A DNA stretch of 64,000 bases from Natronospira elongata (GTDB lineage: Bacteria; Pseudomonadota; Gammaproteobacteria; Natronospirales; Natronospiraceae). The position numbers and the translations under genes were made by a program. The DNA lies in contig NZ_JAYGII010000016.1 in assembly GCF_034931365.1 (NCBI RefSeq), positions 1 through 64,000 of the forward strand. Reading direction: 5' to 3'. Below, piece after piece: positions 1-8,814 of this stretch (its first letter is position 1; each line of letters begins with the position of its first letter). The notes beneath the pieces are model-generated. The model did not search any database and was not told where the DNA came from. It saw only the letters and a program-made list of their open reading frames with translations.

Positions 1-2226
1 CGTGACCGGCGGATCTCCGCCGAGCCGGTGTTCGGCACCGGTTTAGCCCGGGGCAGTGCGGCCACGCCCCAGGGGCGCTTCTGGTTCCTGGATGAAGACA
101 ATGCCTTTCGCGACTGGCATTTGATTGAAGGCAGCCCGGCCTTCTCCGAAGTGGCCAATGACTTTCGCGATTTTCGTGACAGCGACCGCTACAATTTTGC
201 CGCTGAACAGCAACTGCTGTCACCGGAATCACGTTTCAGCATCCATGCCGGGCTGGATCAGGCCCTGAGTGAAGGCATCACCCTGACGATCAATGCCTTC
301 CATGCCCGCAAGCGCGCGACGCGCGAACATACGCCCAATGACCTCTTCCTTGGCGCCTTTGGTCAGCCTGGTTTCGATACGATTACCATCTCCGAGGATA
401 ATCATTTCAACCCCTTCGGATTTGATTTCGATCCTTCTGAGAATCTGGTTTCCCTTGCTCGGCGATTGACAGAGGCGGGCAATCGTCGCCATCACAGCAG
501 CGAGAACAGTCTGCGTCTGCAGGCGGTCTTGAGTGGTGATGTGAGCCTGAATGATCGGCCATGGCACTGGCAGTTGTCGGTGATGCATGCTGATCGTGAG
601 GGAAATGATCGTTTCCGGGGCTATGTGGATAGCGACCGGCTCCGCCAGGGTCTTGGGCCTTCGTTTATTGATCAGGATGATCAGGCGCGCTGCGGTGATC
701 CGTCCGAATTGCTTCTTGACTGCGTGCCGATCAACCTCTTTGGTGGCCAGGGTGAAGATGGCAGCGGGACGATTGATCAAGAGCAGCTCGACTTTCTTTT
801 GACCTCTGGTGCGGCGATGAACCGAACCACCCTGAATGAATGGCGTTTCGATATCGAAGGCCATGCCTTTTCCCTGCCTGCCGGGGAGGTGGCACTAACG
901 GCCGGACTTCTCGGCCGTGACACCCGCTACACGCAATCGATGCAAGGCAGTCCCAACAGCGACCTGCCCGATGTCCGCGAGCTCGCGGGCACTTACCGCA
1001 GCGATGGGGTTTACCTAAATGCTCGAATGCCCTTGCTGCGCCATCGCTGGATGATGGACATGCTCGAGTTGGACGTGGGTGTGCGTCATAGGGATTTTGA
1101 CGTCTTCAACGGAGGTACCACGCTCTCCACCGGTTTGGCCTGGCAGCCCGTGTCTGAACTGCAGATCCATTACCGTCGGGATCAGGCTTTGCGAGTCCCC
1201 AGTGCCCTCCAAGCCTTCGAGTCGACCAGCTCTAGCCTTATGGTTTCCTTTGATCCCTGCAGTGGGGTGGAATCGGGGGTCTCTGATCCCGGAATTATAG
1301 AGCGATGTCAAAGAGATGGGATCCCTCCCGACGGAATCTTCCTGCCACCAGTTCGGGCGGATGTCCTCATGGGCGGGGCGGTCAGCGGTGGGCGTACATT
1401 GAATCCAGAAAAGTCGACCCTGGAACGCATCGGAGTGAGCTGGGCGCCGGAGGCACTTCCCGGTTTTCATGCCAGCCTCGATGTATGGTCGCAGGAAATC
1501 GAGGATTTCATTCGTGCGCCTTTTTTTCAGGAGGCACTTGTCGGTTGCTACTGGGAGGGTGTGGAAACACTCTGTGATCGGGTGACCCGGAACGGGTTTG
1601 ACACCAGTGTTGATCTGGTGCCGATCAATGACAGTCGTGGTGCCAGCTTTCGCGGTATGGATCTGGGGTTGGCCTACTCTGGGATACCCTTTCCCTGGGG
1701 CGAGCTGGACCTGCACCTGGATGCCAGCCGCCTGAGCAGCGTCCGCCTGCCAACTTACGATGAAGATGCACGGGCCTTGAGCCAGCCCAATCTTTCCGGC
1801 ACCAACCGCGTCAACCAGGCCGTGCCCGAGTGGCGCGCCGATCTGACTCTGGACTGGCGGCGCGACGCCTGGCGTTTCCGGTGGAGCATGCGCTTCATCG
1901 ACTCCATGCGCGAGCCCTGCCAGGAACTGACGGGTGCCACCTCGGTTTTGCTGATCGATCTGGGCCTTTGTAATGACATAGAACGAGATGAAGACGGCGC
2001 CATCGTCCCCGGTGGCGATCACCGCAATCGAATCGGCAGTCTTACCTATCATGATGTGCAACTGGCCTATCGTTTCGGGCACGGCGGGGAACTGGCCGGT
2101 GGCGTGAGCAATCTCTTTGACAAGGCCGCCCAGTTCTCCGCAGCCACCGCGGCACACAGTTTTGATGCCACCATCCACGAGATTCCGGGTCGTCGTCTTC
2201 ATGTCCAGTATCGACAGCGATTCTGA
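1..2226 (+). CDS. TonB-dependent outer-membrane receptor, C-terminal part (5' end outside window)
   Basis: The frame is open from base 1, so the N-terminus (signal peptide and plug) lies upstream of the window. About 740 residues of beta-barrel are visible, with many amphipathic strands alternating with acidic, Cys-containing loops. The C-terminus has the typical receptor ending: an NLFDKAAQ segment and a last strand finishing in aromatic F. Such receptors import siderophores, cobalamin, sugars or peptides using TonB-ExbBD energy. Nothing here identifies the ligand. The downstream glycerophosphodiesterase and FGGY kinase overlap or abut it, which hints at an uptake-and-catabolism unit. The family is confident; the substrate is unknown. 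Confidence 0.85.
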   Translation, partial: RDRRISAEPVFGTGLARGSAATPQGRFWFLDEDNAFRDWHLIEGSPAFSEVANDFRDFRDSDRYNFAAEQQLLSPESRFSIHAGLDQALSEGITLTINAFHARKRATREHTPNDLFLGAFGQPGFDTITISEDNHFNPFGFDFDPSENLVSLARRLTEAGNRRHHSSENSLRLQAVLSGDVSLNDRPWHWQLSVMHADREGNDRFRGYVDSDRLRQGLGPSFIDQDDQARCGDPSELLLDCVPINLFGGQGEDGSGTIDQEQLDFLLTSGAAMNRTTLNEWRFDIEGHAFSLPAGEVALTAGLLGRDTRYTQSMQGSPNSDLPDVRELAGTYRSDGVYLNARMPLLRHRWMMDMLELDVGVRHRDFDVFNGGTTLSTGLAWQPVSELQIHYRRDQALRVPSALQAFESTSSSLMVSFDPCSGVESGVSDPGIIERCQRDGIPPDGIFLPPVRADVLMGGAVSGGRTLNPEKSTLERIGVSWAPEALPGFHASLDVWSQEIEDFIRAPFFQEALVGCYWEGVETLCDRVTRNGFDTSVDLVPINDSRGASFRGMDLGLAYSGIPFPWGELDLHLDASRLSSVRLPTYDEDARALSQPNLSGTNRVNQAVPEWRADLTLDWRRDAWRFRWSMRFIDSMREPCQELTGATSVLLIDLGLCNDIERDEDGAIVPGGDHRNRIGSLTYHDVQLAYRFGHGGELAGGVSNLFDKAAQFSAATAAHSFDATIHEIPGRRLHVQYRQRF

Positions 2227-2977
2227 CAGGCCAGTGGATTGGCTGCTTGCCCATCGGGGCTGGCCGGGTCGTTACCCGGAAAATTCCCGTGCCGGTGTGG
2301 CAGCGGTGATCGAGGCCGGGGCCCGGCGGGTGGAGTTCGATGTGCAGCTCAGTGCCGATCGCCAGCCGGTGGTGATCCATGATGATCATCTGGGTCGGGT
2401 CAGCGGTCGTCGCGGTCGGGTGGGCAGTCTGTCGCTTGCCGAGCTGGAGAAGACGAGCATTGGCGAGCCGGAACGCTTCGGCGATCGATTCGCCGGGGAA
2501 TGCCTGCCGTCCCTGGAAAGCATGCTCGAGCTGACAAGTCGCACGCCGAAGGTGCAGCTTTTCGTGGAGCTCAAGCGCGCCAGTCTGCGGCGCTTTGGCC
2601 GTGAGGCCATGGTGGAACCGCTGCTGGGTGCTCTTTCCCGGGTCCCGAACCCGGTGGTGGTCATATCCTTCGACCGCCGCGTTCTGGAAATGGTCCGCAG
2701 TCGATCCGGTCTGCCCATTGGCTGGGTCTTCAAGCCCTGGAACGAGTCGGCCCAGGTGGAGGCAGGGCGCCTGCAACCGGAGTATCTTTTCGTGCGTCAG
2801 GACCGGGTCCCGGCAGGGCCGGCACCGTTCTGGCCGGGTGACTGGCAGTGGGTGGTCTACGGCGTTGAGACGGCTGCCACGGCAAGGGAATTCCGTCAGC
2901 GGGGGACGGATGTGATTGAGACCGATTACCTGCCCGAGCTGGCGACGGCCATCAGTGGGGAGGATAAGGGCTCATGA
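2201..2977 (+). CDS. glycerophosphodiester phosphodiesterase
   Basis: A 258-residue protein of the GDPD TIM-barrel family, which hydrolyses glycerophosphodiesters to glycerol-3-phosphate and an alcohol. Visible motifs are HRG at residues 18-20, PEN at 26-28, the metal-binding ExD pair at 45/47 and a catalytic His at 60 followed by DD. The start at 2201 is chosen because it places HRG at the family's usual distance. A longer frame from 2117 would overlap the receptor extensively. The chosen start still overlaps the receptor's last 26 bases, implying translational coupling. No signal peptide is seen, so it is probably cytoplasmic. The stop overlaps the next start as ATGA. Confidence 0.88.
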   Translation: MSSIDSDSDRPVDWLLAHRGWPGRYPENSRAGVAAVIEAGARRVEFDVQLSADRQPVVIHDDHLGRVSGRRGRVGSLSLAELEKTSIGEPERFGDRFAGECLPSLESMLELTSRTPKVQLFVELKRASLRRFGREAMVEPLLGALSRVPNPVVVISFDRRVLEMVRSRSGLPIGWVFKPWNESAQVEAGRLQPEYLFVRQDRVPAGPAPFWPGDWQWVVYGVETAATAREFRQRGTDVIETDYLPELATAISGEDKGS

Positions 2978-4410
2978 CTCCTGCGGCCTATCTACTATTG
3001 GACCAGGGTGGCCACGGTTCTCGGGCACTGCTCATGGATGAGGCGGGCCGCCAGTTGGCCGAGGCGGATGCAGCGGTCGCCACCCGGGAAGACAACGGTG
3101 ATCGGGTCGAGCAGGACGGGGCCGAAATCGTTGCCAGCCTGCGGCGCTGCATTGCCGGTATTCGTGCCCAATACCCGGGGAAATCCATAACAGCGGCCGG
3201 ACTGGCCGTTCAGCGGGGCAGTGTGCTGTGCTGGGATCGTGACAGCGGTAAGCCGCTGACAGCGGTGCTGTCCTGGCGCGATCGTCGCCGGCCCGAGCGG
3301 CAGGGCCCGGCCCCGGGTCAGGTGCGTGAACGAACAGGGCTGCGATACTCGCCCTACGGTGGCGCGCCCAAACTCCGCTGGTGCCTGGAGTCCGAGCCTC
3401 AGGTGGCCAGGGCGGCGGCGGCCGGACGTCTGGCCATGGGTCCCCTTGCCAGTTTCCTCTTGCGTGCCTTGCTTGAGCCGGATACCCATCTGATTGATCC
3501 GGGGCTCGCCCAGCGCAGTCTGCTGTGGTCCCGTCAGGTGGGGGATTGGGACCCCGTGCTGCTGGAAGCCTTTGGCCTGGACCGGCGGTGGCTGCCACGG
3601 GTCTGTCCCAGCCATCATGACTACGGGCAGTTGCGGGATCTGGCGGGCGCCGTCCCCCTGGGGCTGCTGATGGGGGATCAGAACGCCGTGCCCTGGCTGG
3701 CCGGCTCACCGCGGGCGGATACCAGCTATCTCAACCTGGGCACGGGCGGATTCATGCTCCGCCCCGTCGCCGCGGACCAGGATCCCGGTCCCTTCCAGTT
3801 CACCCTGCTGGAACCCACATTACCGACACCCTATGCGCTCGAGGCCAGCCTCCACGGTGTCGGTGCCGCCCTCGACTGGTTGAGTCGTCGCCTTGATAAA
3901 GCCATTGGCCCGGCGCAGATCCGTCAGTCCCTGCGGGAGCCGGGCAACGCGCCGCTGTTCATCAATAGTGTGGGCGGGCTCGGTTCCCCCTGGTGGCAGG
4001 CCGGGCCATCACCGGACTTTCTCTCCCCTGACGGGGTGTCCGTGATCCCGGATCCGGAGCCCCAGGCGGCGCTGGCTGGCGTGCTCGAAAGTATCTGCTT
4101 TCTCATTCGCGAGAACCTGGATGACATGGACGAACTCGCCGGCCAGTCAGAAAGACTGTTGCTGTCCGGCGGCTTGAGCCGAAGCGATGAATTCTGTGCC
4201 CTGATTGCCGCCTTTCTGAACCGTCCGGTCTCTCGGCTGGTGGGTGGGGAGGCCACGGCCACCGGGCTTTGGTGGCGGCTGCGGGGTGCGGACGGGCCTG
4301 GCCCCGAGGTGGCGAGGGTAGCGGCAGATCCCGGCCCCTGGGATTTGCAGGCCATGGAGCGGCGCTGGCGAGTCTGGCGGCGCTGTATGCCGGACGTAGC
4401 CGCGGATTGA
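2974..4410 (+). CDS. FGGY-family carbohydrate kinase
   Basis: A 478-residue sugar/polyol kinase of the actin-like FGGY superfamily. The N-terminal phosphate motif is altered to DQGGHGSRALL (residues about 8-18) where the family usually has DxGTTS. A GTGGF nucleotide motif lies near residue 255 and a GGLSRSDEF adenosine motif near 398. The gene overlaps the glycerophosphodiesterase by 4 bases, so the two are co-translated. Glycerol is a plausible substrate from context, but the family also phosphorylates xylulose, ribulose, gluconate and others. The unusual P-loop argues against naming it glpK. Confidence 0.8.
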   Translation: MTPAAYLLLDQGGHGSRALLMDEAGRQLAEADAAVATREDNGDRVEQDGAEIVASLRRCIAGIRAQYPGKSITAAGLAVQRGSVLCWDRDSGKPLTAVLSWRDRRRPERQGPAPGQVRERTGLRYSPYGGAPKLRWCLESEPQVARAAAAGRLAMGPLASFLLRALLEPDTHLIDPGLAQRSLLWSRQVGDWDPVLLEAFGLDRRWLPRVCPSHHDYGQLRDLAGAVPLGLLMGDQNAVPWLAGSPRADTSYLNLGTGGFMLRPVAADQDPGPFQFTLLEPTLPTPYALEASLHGVGAALDWLSRRLDKAIGPAQIRQSLREPGNAPLFINSVGGLGSPWWQAGPSPDFLSPDGVSVIPDPEPQAALAGVLESICFLIRENLDDMDELAGQSERLLLSGGLSRSDEFCALIAAFLNRPVSRLVGGEATATGLWWRLRGADGPGPEVARVAADPGPWDLQAMERRWRVWRRCMPDVAAD

Positions 4411-4571
4411 GGATTTTTTCGGGGTTGCCCTGTTCGGGGGATGGCACCCCCCCGGGAATGGGTTAATATCTACCATCGGCAGGCTCTGACTCCAAACCCT
4501 GGGGACTGGCCGGCCACCAAGCAACAACAACAAAAGGGCCGCCAGGCCATTACCCGGGAGGAGGGAATCCG

Positions 4572-5057
4572 ATGCCTGTATCAATGACCCGTCAGCGGGG
4601 TGTAGCCCTGCTCGTTTCAAGTCTTGCCGCTGCCAGTCTGCTGACCGCCTGTAACAGCAGCAGTAGCAGTGACAGTACGGACGCGTCCGCAATCAATGTC
4701 GCCCAGGTGACCGGCAGTGTTGCCGAAGATCATTGGCGTGAATACGTCACCGTCGTACCGGACGGTACCACCAGCCTGCATGTGCGCCTGCACAATCTTA
4801 GCGCCGATGCCGACCTTTACGTTTGGGAATATTCCACTGCCAATTCCTGCTGGTCCAGCAATCCCGGCACCAACGATGATGTCTGTGAGTTTGACAGTCC
4901 GGGCGCGGGTGACTGGGGCATCGAAGTGGAAGGGTGGGATCCTGGTACCACCAGCTACACCCTCACCGTGACCCTGCAGCCATCCGACAAGGAAGCGACT
5001 CTGGAGTTTGTCGACGATGGCAGTTGGGGCGGCCTGCCCCTTGTTAATCGTCGCTAA
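4572..5057 (+). CDS. lipoprotein with pre-peptidase C-terminal-like domain
   Basis: A 161-residue exported lipoprotein. The signal peptide ends in the lipobox LLTAC with acylated Cys27, followed by a Ser-rich linker. The rest resembles a bacterial pre-peptidase C-terminal (PPC) beta-sandwich: a vtGSVAEDHWREY start, a TTSLHVRLHNLSADADLYVW core, and a closing Gly-Thr-Thr-Ser-Tyr-Thr-Leu strand. PPC domains normally accompany secreted peptidases. Here the domain stands alone, so its role (matrix, adhesion or cell-envelope binding) is open. A strong ribosome-binding site (GGGAGGAGGG) precedes ATG 4572, and a terminator follows directly. Confidence 0.75.
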   Translation: MPVSMTRQRGVALLVSSLAAASLLTACNSSSSSDSTDASAINVAQVTGSVAEDHWREYVTVVPDGTTSLHVRLHNLSADADLYVWEYSTANSCWSSNPGTNDDVCEFDSPGAGDWGIEVEGWDPGTTSYTLTVTLQPSDKEATLEFVDDGSWGGLPLVNRR

Positions 5058-5075
5058 GACGCATGGGTTGAAAAC

Positions 5076-5115
5076 AAAAAAGGCCGGCGTTGAGAAAACG
5101 CCGGCCTTTTTCTTT
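5076..5115. terminator. bidirectional intrinsic terminator
   Basis: A GC-rich stem of GGCCGGCG paired with CGCCGGCC, extended by A/T pairs, is flanked by T-tracts on both strands. It can end the lipoprotein transcript on the plus strand and the tRNA transcript coming from the minus strand. Confidence 0.9.
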
Positions 5116-5117
5116 TC

Positions 5118-5194
<77 letters not shown>

Positions 5195-5377
5195 TTTGAA
5201 AATCACGTGTGTGGCATCTTTTACCAAAGCCTTCTCGGGGGCATCGAGCCCCGCTCGAAGGCTCCGGGATTATGCTTCGCGCTGCGCTGTCCTGCTCCGC
5301 GCGCGGTCCAGCCCGGCCATCCTGGCCGGTCGTTCGCCGAACTGCGAAATGCCACCGGCATTTCGATTCCGGCTCAC

Positions 5378-5408
5378 CCCCTGCTCTAACCAACTGAGCT
5401 ACAGGCCC
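5378..5408 (-). pseudogene. truncated copy of the 5' half of the tRNA
   Basis: These 31 bases are identical to 5164-5194, covering acceptor 5' strand, D arm and half of the anticodon stem. The copy then breaks into 100-odd bases of hairpin-rich sequence. These include a 9-bp perfect stem at 5345-5365 and a palindrome around 5314-5328. A GGGATTATG string at 5266-5274 then matches the tRNA anticodon region. No normal T arm or acceptor 3' strand follows. It lies between the tRNA promoter and the intact tRNA. Confidence 0.8.
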
Positions 5409-5424
5409 AAAAGTTGAACGCGGG

Positions 5425-5454
5425 ATTATAGCCTGTGAGCGGTGCCGGGGTCAT
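5425..5454 (-). promoter_or_regulatory. sigma70-type promoter for the tRNA transcript
   Basis: On the minus strand a perfect TATAAT (5425-5430) lies 18 bases from ATGACC (5449-5454). It is just upstream of the truncated tRNA copy and would drive transcription through it into the intact tRNA. Confidence 0.65.
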
Positions 5455-5466
5455 TGCCTGATTGCT

Positions 5467-6930
5467 TCAATGGTCGATCAGGGGCGCTTCATGGGGCGTC
5501 ATGATGGCTCGACGAAGGGGCGCCAGTGGGGCTTCATCGTCCAGTTCAAAACTTTTCCCCGGCTGCGGCAGGCCGAGCTGTTCCAAGATTTCGGCGATGT
5601 CGGGAAAACCCACCGCCAGGATGTAGTCATCATAAAAGGCGGTGAAGAGATCGTCCGTTCCGGCAATCCGGTCCAGCTCCTTGAGGGCCTCGCGGCCATC
5701 GGCGGAGCGGCGGGCATCGAAGCAGCAGGCGGCCCATTCGGCCAGCACATGGTCCAGGCTTTCGGCCGTGTCCGGATCGCTGCGCAGGGCCACATCCGCC
5801 TTCAGCATCAGGGCGGCCCCGCTCCAATAGACGAATTCCGCGCCCCCTTCCTGGCCCATGGCCCGGGTGATGTCCAGGATGGTGCCCGGAATCCGGGCCC
5901 AGATACCATCATCCATGTCATCAAGGAATCGTTGCCAGGCGCTTTCCGCTGACAGGTGTCCGGCCCGGGCCAGGCCGATGTACTGGTAGTAGGTGGCAAT
6001 GCCTTCGGACAGCCAGGCATGTTCCCGCTGCACCGGCGGATGCAGCAGGTGCATGAACTCATGGGCCATCAGGGGATCGGGACGATAGGCCGAGTCGGGA
6101 AAACCCGCCTTCATGCCCAGCAGCAGACCGGGGCCACCGGCCCGGCTGACCCGGCCGCTGGACAGCGGGCGATCGCCACTGTCCAGGGGAATGATCACGG
6201 CCTGAACACGGTCGGTCGGCAATCGGCCGTAGATGGTTGTTGCCGCCTCAAGGCCGGCCTCAAGCCAGTCATGGCTCAGGGTCGGGTCGGCAGCTTCACC
6301 GGGGCCACTGGTAATGGCCACGCCCAGTCGGGTACCGGCTCTCTCAATTTGGAGCTGATCGAATTCACCCACCACCATGCTGGCATCCCAGCCCAGGGGC
6401 GGATAGCCGAGTGCGAACCGGGCCGGGTTGTCATCACCCGCCTCCGATAGCCCACGCCAGGGACCGGAAAGCTGCAGTTCCCCATCCAATTCGAAATGCA
6501 GCTCAATATCCTGATAGGGGCTCAAGCGGCGGGGTTGCCACAGCCAGATGCGGGGTGAGATCACCAGGGCCTCGCCGGCGCGGGCGGCAATGCCCAGGTT
6601 GCGACTGCGTGCGGCCCGGCCCAGATCGACCTGATAGCGAATGCAGCCATCATCGGGTTGCTGGCGGATACGCAGGCGCTGTCTTTCATCCGGGCGCAGT
6701 CGCCGGGTCTTGCCGTCCACCACCATCTCCGCCTGCTCAAGGACATTGCCGGCCCAGTTGTGAGAGGCATAGAGGAGATCGGGAACGCGGCCATCAAAGC
6801 AGGCTTCCACCGACAGTTGCGATAGCCGCTCGTCGATATGCACATGGTAGTCGTGCAGCTGGGAGAGACTGCCCGAGGCGGTCCCGGCAGCGGCCAGCAG
6901 TGCGGCCGTGAGCCCGCCCAGTACCATCAT
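5467..6930 (-). CDS. exported M61-like zinc metallopeptidase
   Basis: A 487-residue protein with an N-terminal signal peptide (hydrophobic to about residue 18, then ASG). The gluzincin signature HEFMH is at residues 290-294, with the third zinc ligand in LSEGIATYY (Glu309). The spacing and the preceding beta-rich half resemble M61 glycyl-aminopeptidases, although the sequence is divergent. It probably acts in the periplasm on peptides. Its start overlaps the stop of the upstream DegV-type gene by 4 bases (ATGA), so it is translated from the same mRNA. The family is fairly sure; the specificity is unknown. Confidence 0.75.
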   Translation of the reverse strand: MMVLGGLTAALLAAAGTASGSLSQLHDYHVHIDERLSQLSVEACFDGRVPDLLYASHNWAGNVLEQAEMVVDGKTRRLRPDERQRLRIRQQPDDGCIRYQVDLGRAARSRNLGIAARAGEALVISPRIWLWQPRRLSPYQDIELHFELDGELQLSGPWRGLSEAGDDNPARFALGYPPLGWDASMVVGEFDQLQIERAGTRLGVAITSGPGEAADPTLSHDWLEAGLEAATTIYGRLPTDRVQAVIIPLDSGDRPLSSGRVSRAGGPGLLLGMKAGFPDSAYRPDPLMAHEFMHLLHPPVQREHAWLSEGIATYYQYIGLARAGHLSAESAWQRFLDDMDDGIWARIPGTILDITRAMGQEGGAEFVYWSGAALMLKADVALRSDPDTAESLDHVLAEWAACCFDARRSADGREALKELDRIAGTDDLFTAFYDDYILAVGFPDIAEILEQLGLPQPGKSFELDDEAPLAPLRRAIMTPHEAPLIDH

Positions 6931-8747
6931 GGGCTGGCGTTGTCCTGTTCCTGCAGGGCCACCACCAGGGTCCCGGGTCCGGCGTGGGCGCCGAGGGCGG
7001 GCCCCACCGAGACCAGGGTCGGTTCTTCGTCCAGGGGCAGGGCGTCCCGCAATTGCGCGAGCAGGGCCTGGCCATCCTCGCGGCAGTTGCAGTGGCCCAC
7101 CAGCAGACGATAGCGGCGGCTTGAGCGTGCGCGGCGGCGGACAAAGCGGGCCAAGCGTTCCACCACCCGATCCTGTCCGAACAGGATGCCGCCGGCATCC
7201 ACCTTGCCACTGCCCCAGGCGGTGAGAATTGGGGTCAGCCCCAGGCGATCCACCAGTTTCTGTTTCAGCGGCGACACCCGGCCGCCGCGGACCCCGAAAC
7301 TCAAATCGCGCACCCCCCCCCAGACACGGGTGCGGCGTCGACTGTCTTCCAGCCGCGCCATGATCTCATCGGCACTGGCCCCGGACTGGGCCATTTCAGC
7401 CGCCTCCCGGACCAGAAGTCCGAGTCCGGCCGACAGCGTGCGACTGTCAAACACCCGGATGTCGGCTCCTTCCACCCGACGGGCACCGCTGACCGCCGAC
7501 TGCCAGGTACCCGAGCCTCGCGATGTCACATGAATGGCGACAACGCTGTCGAAATGAGAAGCCAATACCTGAAACACCCGCCGGAACTCCCCGGGTGCGG
7601 GCTGGGAAGTGGCCGGATGCTCGCCGTCTTCGTTCAGGCGCTGGTAGAAATCCTCGGCACTCAGAGAGAGCTTGTCCAGATAGGTCTTCTCGCCAAAGCG
7701 GACATGGACCGGCACCACATGGATATCCAGTTCATCGAGCAAGGCTTCGGGCAGGTCTGCGGCCGAGTCGGTGACGATGGCCACACGGCGAGCACCGCCG
7801 GCGGCGTCCTTCTGCTGCTGCCACATGTCATCCGCCTTGTGGCCGCTGACCTCGCCGAATTCCCCGGCCAGGCGGAACAGGCGCCTGGGGTCGTTGCTAT
7901 GGATGTGCACCTTGATCTTGTGCCGGGCCCCGGCGATGACCAGGCTGTTGCCCTCGCCGGCCAGTGCTTCCCGGATCTTTCGCGGGTCCAGGTCCTCGCC
8001 TCGAATGACGCATTCCGTGCAGTAGCGAAACTCGCTCGGGTCATCGCTGACCCCCGCCCGGGCCTGGGCCTCGACCGCCTCGTCGAAGGCCGGCTCCGGC
8101 AATTGGCGGATATGGCCGGCGTGGAGGAACTCGCTGATCCCGCGCAACAGCTCCACGAAGCCTTCGGCGCCGGCGTCCACCACCCCGGCCCTGCGCAGCA
8201 CGGCAAGTTGCTGGGGTGTTCTTGCCAGGGCCTGTTCGGCGGCTTCCAGCGAATGCTCCAGCATCTGCCGGATATCGGCGTTGGTCTGTCTTATCTGGGC
8301 CTGGAGACTCTCGGCGAATTCATGCAGCACGGTGAGCAGGGTGCCGTCCCGGGGCTCGGTCATCGCCTCCCGGGCGTATTCGGCGCCCTGGCTGGCCCCC
8401 ACGGCAAAGTGATTGGCCTCCAGTACGGCCTGCTGGGCGCAGGCATCGGAGAAGCCCTGAAAAAACTGGGCCATGATTGCCCCTGAGTTGCCACGGGCAC
8501 CGTCCAGGCCGGCATCGGCCAATGTGGTCAGGGCGCGTCCGGCATGGCGCTCGGGGCGCTGGCGCAGGCCCAGCAGCATGGCATGCAGGGTTAGCCCCAG
8601 GTTGGTGCCGGTATCGCCATCGGCCACCGGGAAGACATTGATCTTGTTGAGATGATTCTGTCGCCGACTGAGGCGGGCGACACCTGCCTGCAGGGCCCGG
8701 CTGAGTCGGTGGCCGTCGATGTAGTTGATGGCGCTCTGACCGCGCAT
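6927..8747 (-). CDS. fused DhaL (FakA-like) and DegV (FakB-like) protein
   Basis: A 606-residue fusion. Residues about 10-205 form a DhaL/DAK2 kinase domain, with the Mg-ATP motif DGDTGTN at 43-49, GARGNSGAI at 83-91 and AGVVDAGAEGF near 188-197. Residues about 235-310 match the FakA middle domain (YCTE at 242-245, KVHIHSNDP near 279-287). Residues about 320-600 are a DegV fatty-acid-binding domain starting VAIVTDSAADLP. In Firmicutes FakA phosphorylates fatty acids held by a separate FakB; here both would be on one chain. The start at 8747 (MRGQSAIN) fits the family, and the open frame upstream to 9026 is antisense to dinB. Confidence 0.85.
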   Translation of the reverse strand: MRGQSAINYIDGHRLSRALQAGVARLSRRQNHLNKINVFPVADGDTGTNLGLTLHAMLLGLRQRPERHAGRALTTLADAGLDGARGNSGAIMAQFFQGFSDACAQQAVLEANHFAVGASQGAEYAREAMTEPRDGTLLTVLHEFAESLQAQIRQTNADIRQMLEHSLEAAEQALARTPQQLAVLRRAGVVDAGAEGFVELLRGISEFLHAGHIRQLPEPAFDEAVEAQARAGVSDDPSEFRYCTECVIRGEDLDPRKIREALAGEGNSLVIAGARHKIKVHIHSNDPRRLFRLAGEFGEVSGHKADDMWQQQKDAAGGARRVAIVTDSAADLPEALLDELDIHVVPVHVRFGEKTYLDKLSLSAEDFYQRLNEDGEHPATSQPAPGEFRRVFQVLASHFDSVVAIHVTSRGSGTWQSAVSGARRVEGADIRVFDSRTLSAGLGLLVREAAEMAQSGASADEIMARLEDSRRRTRVWGGVRDLSFGVRGGRVSPLKQKLVDRLGLTPILTAWGSGKVDAGGILFGQDRVVERLARFVRRRARSSRRYRLLVGHCNCREDGQALLAQLRDALPLDEEPTLVSVGPALGAHAGPGTLVVALQEQDNASP

Positions 8748-8814
8748 GGATCGTCCTCGTCGCTGTGGATTTCCTGAATTTACACCAGCCGGCGGAGCGC
8801 GGCGACCGTTGGCC

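Noticed and set aside
5275..5377. A group I intron in the second tRNA copy
   Set aside because: Group I introns are known in bacterial tRNA-Ile(CAU) genes, but the interrupting 100-odd bases are too short, show only simple hairpins and no intron core motifs, and the 3' half of the tRNA is missing.
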